The notes beneath the pieces are model-generated. The model worked only from the letters and a program-made list of their open reading frames with translations. It had not been told where the DNA came from and made no database searches. A DNA stretch of 20,767 bases, taken from assembly GCA_040830545.1 (NCBI GenBank), contig JBFOMB010000193.1, positions 1-20,767 on the forward strand. The letters run 5' to 3'. The position numbers and the translations under genes were made by a program. The stretch is from HXMU1420-2 sp040830545 (GTDB taxonomy: Bacteria > Pseudomonadota > Alphaproteobacteria > Rhodobacterales > Rhodobacteraceae). Positions 15,239-20,767 of the stretch are shown here, piece by piece (position 1 is the stretch's first letter; the number at the start of each line of letters is the position of its first letter).

Positions 15239-16149
15239 TCGACATTCACTACGCCCCCGAAGTTACTGATGCGAAATCGGAAAACCGTCCGATTGTGGCG
15301 CTGGAAAGCACCATCATCACCCACGGGATGCCCTATCCGCAAAACGCCGAGACCGCGCGTTTGGTCGAGGCCGACATTAGGGGTGCCGGGGCCACGCCCG
15401 CAACCATTGCCGTTCTGGACGGGACATTGCATGTGGGCCTGACCGATGCGCAGTTGGAACAACTGGCACAGGCGAAAAACGTCGCGAAACTGTCCCGTGC
15501 GGACCTTGCCGTCTGCATCGCACGCGGAGGCACGGGATCAACCACGGTGGCGGCAACGATGATTGCAGCGCATCTGGCCGGGATCAGCGTTTTTGCAACG
15601 GGCGGGATTGGTGGCGTTCACAAAGGGGCCGAAACCAGCTTTGACATCTCCGCCGACCTGCAGGAACTGGCCCAGACTCCGGTCACGGTGGTGGCTGCCG
15701 GGGCGAAGGCGATCCTGGACGTTGAAAAGACGTTGGAAGTGCTGGAAACCAACGGCGTTCCCGTGATTGCATATGGGCAGGACAGTTTCCCGGCCTTCTG
15801 GTCCGCGACCTCCCCCCTGAACGCACCTTTGCGGCTGGACGAGGCGGCAGATATTGCGCGCGCGCACCTGGCCCGCGCCGAGCTGGGCCTGCCCGGCGGT
15901 CAGTTGATCGCGAATCCGATCCCGGGAGCAGACGAAATTCCGGCCCAGGATTTGGCCCCTGTCATCGCTGCGGCACAAGCCGAAGCGGACGCAAACGGCG
16001 TGACGGGCAAGGATGTGACCCCCTTCCTGCTGCAACGCATTTTCGAGGCAACCGAGGGCCGGTCGCTGACCGCCAACATCGCGCTGGTCCGAAACAATGC
16101 CCGGCTGGCTGCTGAAATTGCACGCGCTTTGACCGAAATTTCCACCTGA
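15235..16149 (+). CDS. psuG: Pseudouridine-5'-phosphate glycosidase
   Basis: Splits pseudouridine 5'-phosphate reversibly into uracil and ribose 5-phosphate, breaking a C-C glycosidic bond; in the cell this salvages modified nucleoside from RNA turnover. The 304-residue protein is full length. Residues matching E. coli Glu31, Lys93, Asp149 and Lys166 are visible as Glu24 (ALESTIITHG), Lys85 (VAKLSRADL), Asp141 (DISADLQE) and Lys158 (AGAKAILD), the last being the Schiff-base lysine. FATGGIGGVHKGAE and the C-terminal SLTANIALVRNNARLA are also strongly characteristic. The GTG start at 15235 overlaps the psuK stop by 4 nt, indicating translational coupling. Confidence 0.97.
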   Translation: MIDIHYAPEVTDAKSENRPIVALESTIITHGMPYPQNAETARLVEADIRGAGATPATIAVLDGTLHVGLTDAQLEQLAQAKNVAKLSRADLAVCIARGGTGSTTVAATMIAAHLAGISVFATGGIGGVHKGAETSFDISADLQELAQTPVTVVAAGAKAILDVEKTLEVLETNGVPVIAYGQDSFPAFWSATSPLNAPLRLDEAADIARAHLARAELGLPGGQLIANPIPGADEIPAQDLAPVIAAAQAEADANGVTGKDVTPFLLQRIFEATEGRSLTANIALVRNNARLAAEIARALTEIST

Positions 16150-16224
16150 CTGCTTCTTGAACGTGCAGCGCCATTGTAGCCCCCTGCCAAAACGCCTATT
16201 TCTCGCCCGGGGATCAAAGGATCA

Positions 16225-16908
16225 ATGACGACACCATTTGACGAACATCGACGGCGACCAGGGCTGTTTGCCAGGCTAAGGGCCTCTTTCCTGACCGGGA
16301 TCGTGGTGATCGCGCCGGTTGGGCTGACCATCTGGCTGATCTGGACCGTCACGGGCTGGATTGACGGGTTTGTGTTGCCTTTGGTGCCGTCATGGTTCCG
16401 GCCTGAGCAATACATCGGCATCAGCGTGGACCTACGCGGCGTGGGGGTCGTGTTCTTCCTCCTGTTCACGACGCTGATTGGTTGGATCGCGAAGGGTCTG
16501 ATCGGTCGGTCGCTGATCCACTTTGCCGAGGGGCTGGTGGATCGGATGCCGGTGGTCCGGTCAATCTATTCCGGGATCAAGCAGATTTCCGAAACCGTGT
16601 TTGCGCAATCGGAGCGGTCGTTCGAAAAAGCCTGCCTGATCCAGTATCCGCGCCGGGGTATCTGGGCCATTGGTTTCATTTCGACCGTGGCCAAAGGCGA
16701 AGTGTCAGAGCGCGCCGAAACGGGTGGCAAGCTGCTGAGTATCTTTGTGCCGACCACACCCAACCCGACCTCGGGCTTCCTGTTGTTCTTTCCGGAAGAG
16801 GACGTAATCGAGCTGGACATGAGCGTTGAGGATGCGGCCAAGCTGGTGATTTCTGCCGGGCTGGTCTACCCGAACGGCAAAGAGACGGACGAAGACCGGT
16901 ACGGTTAA
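16225..16908 (+). CDS. DUF502 family membrane protein
   Basis: A 227-residue inner-membrane protein with two N-terminal helices (about residues 20-44 and 71-92) and a soluble remainder. Family marks are the opening LRASFLTGIVVIAPVGLTIW, the segment DRMPVVRSIYSGIKQI after helix two, and VPTTPNPTSGFLLFFPEED near the C-terminus. The DUF502 family is widespread in bacteria and its function is not established. AAAGGA about 6 nt before the ATG at 16225 supports the start. It follows psuG after 75 nt without a clear terminator, so cotranscription is possible but no functional link is apparent. It converges on the patatin gene with 22 bp between stops. Confidence 0.88.
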   Translation: MTTPFDEHRRRPGLFARLRASFLTGIVVIAPVGLTIWLIWTVTGWIDGFVLPLVPSWFRPEQYIGISVDLRGVGVVFFLLFTTLIGWIAKGLIGRSLIHFAEGLVDRMPVVRSIYSGIKQISETVFAQSERSFEKACLIQYPRRGIWAIGFISTVAKGEVSERAETGGKLLSIFVPTTPNPTSGFLLFFPEEDVIELDMSVEDAAKLVISAGLVYPNGKETDEDRYG

Positions 16909-16930
16909 GGCGAAAGCCGCAGTTTACCGA

Positions 16931-17959
16931 TCAACTGTACATTTCGCTCAGATCAACCGTACCTCTTTCCCCCAAATCGCCCTTATGCGCATTCAAAAAC
17001 CGGTCCGCCGCCGCATGGCCCGCATCGCGCAGCCGATGGATCAGGCGCGGGGTGGCCATCAGTTTGGACGTGGCCGACAGCTGGGTCATCACGTCGTCGT
17101 CGGCGATCATGTGCACCAGTACCTGGCTCATGGACCCGCGTTCCAGTTTGCCTTCATCCAATAGCCGCCCAACAAAAGCGATAGCACGCAACTCGCGCAA
17201 CAGGGACGAGTTGAAGCTGATCTCGTTCACCCGGTTCTGAATCTGCTGCGGGGTTTTCGGCACCTCGTCCCGTTCCAGTGGGTTGATGTTCACGATCACC
17301 ACATCGTCCGGCAACCCTTTGTTGAACAACGGAAACAGCGCCGGGTTTCCGGTGTAACCGCCGTCCCAATAGGCCTCGCGCCGACCGGTTTCAGGATCAT
17401 CGATCTCGATCGCCTGAAAGATCTCGGGCAGGCAGGCAGAGGCGAGGATGGTGTCGGTCGTAATCTCGTCGCCTTCGAACACACGCACCTTGCCTGTCCG
17501 TACCCGCGTGGCCCCGACAAACAGCTTGGGTCCCTCGTCCACGCAGATCGCGTGGAAATCGAACGCATCCACCACCGGACGCAGCGGGTTGCGATAGAAC
17601 GGGCCGTAATTGTAGGGCGACACCAGCCGTGACCAGGTTTCGACCGGCGACATTGGCATCATCTCAATCGCGGACTGCATGACGTGACCGGCGTCAAAGG
17701 GCAACATCCAGGCGGACAAGCGCATATCCCCGACACCGCCAACGCGATTCCACAAATCCTCCAGCGCCTGACGCGCGCCATCACGCCCGTTCTTCACCAT
17801 GCCGGACTTGAACGCCGCACCATTCAGCGCGCCCGCTGAGGTGCCGGTGATCCCGGCCACCTCGATGTCAGGATCATCCAGCAGCCGGTTCAGCACGCCC
17901 CAGGTGAACGCGCCATGCGCGCCGCCACCCTGTAAGGCCAGATTGATATGTCGGGTCAT
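16931..17959 (-). CDS. Patatin-like phospholipase
   Basis: A 342-residue serine hydrolase of the patatin family with a Ser-Asp dyad. The oxyanion hole is QGGGAHGAF (10-18), the nucleophile elbow GTSAG (Ser41 in residues 39-43) and the catalytic Asp is in YWDGGYTGNP (Asp199). There is no signal peptide, so it is cytoplasmic or membrane-peripheral, and the C-terminal region is mainly helical. The ATG at 17959 is set by the oxyanion-hole motif starting eleven residues in; an open frame further upstream lies opposite bdhA. It is 17 nt downstream of bdhA, giving an operon. That context suggests acting on lipid-like esters tied to 3-hydroxybutyrate or polyhydroxybutyrate metabolism, but the substrate is unknown. 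Confidence 0.92.
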   Translation of the reverse strand: MTRHINLALQGGGAHGAFTWGVLNRLLDDPDIEVAGITGTSAGALNGAAFKSGMVKNGRDGARQALEDLWNRVGGVGDMRLSAWMLPFDAGHVMQSAIEMMPMSPVETWSRLVSPYNYGPFYRNPLRPVVDAFDFHAICVDEGPKLFVGATRVRTGKVRVFEGDEITTDTILASACLPEIFQAIEIDDPETGRREAYWDGGYTGNPALFPLFNKGLPDDVVIVNINPLERDEVPKTPQQIQNRVNEISFNSSLLRELRAIAFVGRLLDEGKLERGSMSQVLVHMIADDDVMTQLSATSKLMATPRLIHRLRDAGHAAADRFLNAHKGDLGERGTVDLSEMYS

Positions 17960-17976
17960 CCTAGCCTCCAAATGGG

Positions 17977-18750
17977 TTAGAGCGCGGTCCAGCCCCCATC
18001 GACGCTGATCGTGGTGCCAGTGATCTGCGCAGCGGCGTCGGAACACAGGAACACGGTTGTGCCGCCAATCTGTTCCACGGTCGCAAATTCGCGGGACGGC
18101 TGACGTTCCAGCATCACCTCGCGCACCACGGTGTCGCGGTCCATGTTGTGCGTTTTCATCTGGTCGGGGATCTGCGCCTCTACCAGCGGGGTCAGGACAT
18201 AGCCCGGGCAAATCGCATTGGCGGTGATCGGCTCTTCTGCCGTTTCCAAAGCGGTCGTTTTGCTGAGCCCCACGACTCCATGTTTCGCTGCGATATAGGC
18301 AGATTTGTAAGGAGAGGCCGTCAACCCATGGGCTGAGGCGATATTGACCACCCGGCCCCACCCCGCCGCGCGCATCTTTGGCAACGCGGCTGCGGTCGTG
18401 TGAAAGGCAGAGCTGAGGTTGATCGCGATGATCGCGTCCCACTTGTCGACGGGAAATTCGTCAATCGGGGCCACGTGCTGAATGCCCGCATTGTTCACCA
18501 GAATGTCACAGGCCCCGGCCTGAGCGATCAGATCGCGACATTCGTCCCCCTTTGACATGTCAGCGCGGATGTAGCGGACGTTGACTCCGGTTTCCTCGGC
18601 AAGGCTGGCGGCCAGTGCGTGATCCTCGTCCCGGTCCGTGAACGAATTCAACACAACGTCCGCCCCGGCCCGCGCCAGTTCGCGCGCCACCCCCAGACCG
18701 ATCCCGGAATTCGACCCGGTAACAACAGCAGTTTTTCCCGACAACGACAT
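17977..18750 (-). CDS. bdhA: D-3-hydroxybutyrate dehydrogenase
   Basis: An NAD-dependent short-chain dehydrogenase that oxidises 3-hydroxybutyrate to acetoacetate, used in polyhydroxybutyrate (PHB) turnover. The 257-residue protein shows the NAD motif TGSNSGIG (11-18), NNAG (86-89) and the catalytic Ser139, Tyr152 and Lys156. The stretch NIASAHGLTASPYKSAYIAAKHG closely fits classical BdhA, with His141 and Lys149 as family substrate-site residues, and the C-terminus ISVDGGWTAL also fits. AAGGAA about 8 nt upstream of the ATG at 18750 supports the start. It leads an operon with the patatin-like gene and diverges from ppk2 across 163 bp that contain a possible PhaR-type site. Confidence 0.95.
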   Translation of the reverse strand: MSLSGKTAVVTGSNSGIGLGVARELARAGADVVLNSFTDRDEDHALAASLAEETGVNVRYIRADMSKGDECRDLIAQAGACDILVNNAGIQHVAPIDEFPVDKWDAIIAINLSSAFHTTAAALPKMRAAGWGRVVNIASAHGLTASPYKSAYIAAKHGVVGLSKTTALETAEEPITANAICPGYVLTPLVEAQIPDQMKTHNMDRDTVVREVMLERQPSREFATVEQIGGTTVFLCSDAAAQITGTTISVDGGWTAL

Positions 18751-18790
18751 AGTGATCTTCCTTATTTGGCTTCGATGTCACCCTGCCATG

Positions 18791-18802
18791 CTGCACCTGC
18801 AA
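18791..18802. promoter_or_regulatory. Possible PhaR-type TGC-rich site upstream of bdhA
   Basis: CTGCACCTGCAA lies 40 nt before the bdhA start and matches seven of eight defined bases of the CTGC-N3/4-GCAG pattern that I recall for the Paracoccus PHB regulator PhaR. A partial second half (CTGC at 18783-18786) is adjacent. Suggestive only. Confidence 0.3.
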
Positions 18803-18913
18803 AGAAAATGGGCAATGGGCCACTCGCACCTCAATCGGCGGGCTGTTACAAAACTGTTGGCAACGACATATTTGTTAGCTCAGAGCGCAAGAACAGATTC
18901 CGAGGCACATTAC

Positions 18914-19828
18914 ATGACCCAAGACACAGATCCCGGCATGGATTGGTTGGCGGCAGAACTGGCCGACACGCTGGACGAAGACTACGAGCTGGAGATTTCC
19001 GAACCGGCGCTGTCGATGGAAATTCGGCGGATTTACAAACAAGCGCATCCGCCCTCGCTGGAGCGCAAGGATTATTTCATCAAGCTACTGCATCTGCAAT
19101 CAGAACTGATCAAATTGCAGGATTGGGTGCAGCATACAGGCGAGAAGATCGTCGTGATCTTTGAAGGGCGCGACAGTGCCGGGAAAGGCGGTGTGATCAA
19201 GCGGATCACGCAGCGGCTGAACCCGCGCGTCGTGCGTGTGGTGGCGCTGCCCGCGCCATCGGATCGCGAAAAGTCGCAGTGGTATTTCCAACGCTTTGTG
19301 CCGCATCTGCCAGCGGGCGGTGAAATCGTTCTGTTCGACCGGTCCTGGTACAACCGTGCGGGGGTCGAACGGGTCATGGGTTTTGCTGATGACGACCAGG
19401 TGGAACAGTTCATGCAGGACGTTCCGGAATTTGAACGCATGATCGTGCGCTCTGGCGTCCGGCTGATCAAATACTGGTTCTCGATCACCGACGAAGAACA
19501 GCAGATGCGATTCCTCATGCGCATCCACGATCCACTGAAACAGTGGAAGCTGAGCCCGATGGACCTGCAAAGCCGCGTGCGGTGGGAGGATTATACCGTC
19601 GCCAAGGAAGAGATGTTCGCGCGCACCAATATTCCCGAGGCGCCGTGGTACATTGTCGAAGGCAACGACAAGAAACGCGCGCGCCTGAATTGCATCGACC
19701 ATCTTTTGGGCATGATCCCCTATGGGCCGGTCCCGCACGAGGATGTGATTCTGCCGGAACGGGTGCACAATTCCGACTATGAACGGCAGGTGCTGCCCTC
19801 GGAACTATACGTGCCCAGCAAGTATTGA
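18914..19828 (+). CDS. ppk2: Polyphosphate kinase 2
   Basis: Transfers phosphate between polyphosphate and nucleoside diphosphates (or monophosphates, depending on class), linking polyP storage to the nucleotide pool. The 304-residue single-domain protein carries Walker A GRDSAGKGG (85-93), Walker B with the start of the lid VLFDRSWYNR (139-148) and AGVERVMGF, followed by the conserved helical region SITDEEQQMRFLMRIHDPLKQWKLSPMD. The single domain and size fit class I-like PPK2; class cannot be fixed by eye. The ATG at 18914 has GAGG eight bases upstream. The gene diverges from the bdhA operon and is followed 6 nt after the stop by a perfect hairpin. Confidence 0.95.
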   Translation: MTQDTDPGMDWLAAELADTLDEDYELEISEPALSMEIRRIYKQAHPPSLERKDYFIKLLHLQSELIKLQDWVQHTGEKIVVIFEGRDSAGKGGVIKRITQRLNPRVVRVVALPAPSDREKSQWYFQRFVPHLPAGGEIVLFDRSWYNRAGVERVMGFADDDQVEQFMQDVPEFERMIVRSGVRLIKYWFSITDEEQQMRFLMRIHDPLKQWKLSPMDLQSRVRWEDYTVAKEEMFARTNIPEAPWYIVEGNDKKRARLNCIDHLLGMIPYGPVPHEDVILPERVHNSDYERQVLPSELYVPSKY

Positions 19829-19834
19829 CCTTGG

Positions 19835-19854
19835 GGTGCGTGCTTGCACGCACC
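19835..19854. terminator. Perfect hairpin 6 nt after the ppk2 stop
   Basis: GGTGCGTGC (19835-19843) and GCACGCACC (19846-19854) form a perfect 9-bp stem around TT. The stem is the same sequence as that at 7989-8011 apart from one outer base pair, and the distance from the stop codon is the same. No T-tract follows. Confidence 0.6.
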
Positions 19855-19910
19855 ACACCGTTTCCTGCGACGCTCGGCCTCACCGTGCCAAATACGAACC
19901 GCACAAAAAA

Positions 19911-19933
19911 AACGCTGGCACAAGGCCAGCGTT
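19911..19933. terminator. Intrinsic-terminator-like hairpin downstream of ppk2
   Basis: AACGCTGGC (19911-19919) pairs perfectly with GCCAGCGTT (19925-19933) around ACAAG. It is preceded by a run of eight A (19905-19912), which is a U-tract for minus-strand transcripts; the plus-strand side (AAGTTATT) is weaker. It can terminate in both directions, best toward the left, even though the genes on both sides are on the plus strand. Confidence 0.7.
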
Positions 19934-19988
19934 AAGTTATTGAGGCAGGTTTCATACAGGCAAGAAACCTATCGAGCAGTGAAGTCTT

Positions 19989-19994
19989 TATAAT
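19989..19994 (+). promoter_or_regulatory. TATAAT -10-like box before the solute-binding protein gene
   Basis: An exact TATAAT hexamer lies 100 nt before the start codon at 20095 in an A/T-rich stretch. No good -35 hexamer is seen at 16-18 nt spacing, so the promoter call is tentative. Confidence 0.3.
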
Positions 19995-20094
19995 CAATTA
20001 CTTCCTGTTATCCAAGCTTAAAGTTTGAAAACCCCTGAAAGCCCGGATAGCCTTTGGACCAAGAAAATAAGGGCAGAGCGGGATTGTTGCCAAA

Positions 20095-20767
20095 ATGGGA
20101 TCTGAATTTTTCCAGTTTCGGCGCGTCTGCGTCGGCGTATTTGCAGCGATTCTAGGCCTGTATGCCCCGGATGCCCGGGCAGAGCACGCCATCGCTATGT
20201 ATGGGGACCCGGCCCTGCCACCGGATTTTGTGTCTCTCCCTTACGTGAACCCGGACGCCCCTAAGGGCGGTCAGGCGGTTTTCGGCAACACTGGCGGCTT
20301 TGACAGCCTCAATCCATTTGTCCGTCGCGGCACAGTTCCGTGGCAATTGCGGTTCTGGGCGTATGAAAGCCTGATGGCGCGATCTTGGGATGAACCGTTT
20401 ACGTTGTACGGGCTTTTGGCCGAATCGGTTGAGACCGCGCCAGACCGATCCTGGGTTGAGTATACGCTCCGGGAAGAGGCCCGATTCTCTGACGGCAGCC
20501 CGGTCACGGTCGAGGATGTGATCTGGTCCTACGAAACCTTGGGCACCATTGGGCATCTGCGATATCGGGGGCTGTGGTCGCGGATTGAGAGCATTGAACA
20601 GACCGGCCCGCGCGGCATTCGGATCACTTTCAACGAGGCCAACCGCGAACGGGCGCTGATCGCAGGAATGCGTCCGATCCTGAAAAAGGCGCAGGGGGAG
20701 GGAAAGGATTTCACCGCATCCGGCCTCAGCGAGGCACCGATTGGGTCGTCTGCTTATGTGATTAGCG
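20095..20767 (+). CDS. ABC transporter solute-binding protein, peptide family 5 (YejA-like), 5' part
   Basis: The first 224 residues of a periplasmic solute-binding protein. A signal sequence (positive RR then VCVGVFAAILGLYA, likely cleavage ARA-EH near residue 29) precedes AIAMYGDPALPPDFVSLPY and VNPDAPKGG. This opening is typical of the YejA-like branch of family 5 binding proteins, which import oligopeptides or peptide antibiotics such as microcin C. The segment LREEARFSDGSPVTVEDVIWSYE is the common family 5 core. Full proteins are about 600 residues, so roughly two thirds lies outside the window, where permease and ATPase genes would be expected. The ATG at 20095 is set by the signal peptide; its ribosome-binding site is weak. 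Confidence 0.9.
   Translation, partial: MGSEFFQFRRVCVGVFAAILGLYAPDARAEHAIAMYGDPALPPDFVSLPYVNPDAPKGGQAVFGNTGGFDSLNPFVRRGTVPWQLRFWAYESLMARSWDEPFTLYGLLAESVETAPDRSWVEYTLREEARFSDGSPVTVEDVIWSYETLGTIGHLRYRGLWSRIESIEQTGPRGIRITFNEANRERALIAGMRPILKKAQGEGKDFTASGLSEAPIGSSAYVIS

Noticed and set aside
1..20767. CRISPR arrays, tRNA genes, transposases, phage or defence genes
   Set aside because: No regular spaced repeats, tRNA-like cloverleaf or recognisable transposase, integrase or defence protein was seen on either strand.

Overview
The window reads as chromosomal DNA from an alphaproteobacterium, most likely a marine Rhodobacterales (Roseobacter-type) organism. The base composition is GC-rich and codon third positions favour G/C. 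GyrA carries Ala at the position equivalent to E. coli Ser83. The window also holds an Usg-family gene, a Hint_2-type protein, a COX15-type heme A synthase and a classical D-3-hydroxybutyrate dehydrogenase, a mix I associate with that group. This taxonomic call is an inference from gene content; no rRNA gene is present.

Left part (1-4507). A zwf-pgl pair on the minus strand encodes the first steps of glucose-6-phosphate oxidation (oxidative pentose phosphate / Entner-Doudoroff entry). A perfect 12-bp LacI-type palindrome lies upstream of zwf. Divergent from it is an orphan radical SAM protein, followed by a strong hairpin, a Hint-domain protein of unknown role, and a convergent usg gene. Middle (4700-11446). 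gyrA and a DoxX-family membrane gene run on the plus strand. They face a minus-strand group, trmJ, ctaA and an M32 carboxypeptidase, in which ctaA and the peptidase are separated by only 2 nt. Right-middle (11644-16908). A ThiE/TenI-like gene converges on a HupE/UreJ-like membrane gene, with a ~100-bp imperfect palindrome exactly between them. The HupE gene diverges from, and overlaps by 29 bp at the 5' ends, a DUF4198 periplasmic protein gene; together they look like a small metal-uptake locus. A psuK-psuG pseudouridine catabolism pair (4-nt overlap) and a DUF502 membrane protein follow. Right end (16931-20767). bdhA and a patatin-like lipase form a minus-strand operon that diverges from ppk2 (polyphosphate kinase 2). 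After two hairpins the window ends inside an oligopeptide-type ABC transporter solute-binding protein gene.

No tRNA, rRNA, CRISPR array, insertion sequence, phage gene or riboswitch was recognised, and no gene is visibly broken. The longest gene-free stretches are 1860-2128 and 19829-20094, both under 300 bases. They hold the operator-like palindrome in the first, and the two hairpins plus a -10-like box in the second. Most of the window is ordinary core metabolism. The least explained structures are a recurring GGTGCGTGC hairpin placed 6-8 nt after three stop codons, the palindromic element between the ThiE-like and HupE-like genes, the interlocked 5' ends of the HupE-like and DUF4198 genes, and the orphan radical SAM and Hint proteins. 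I do not see convincing evidence for a complete new multi-gene system.
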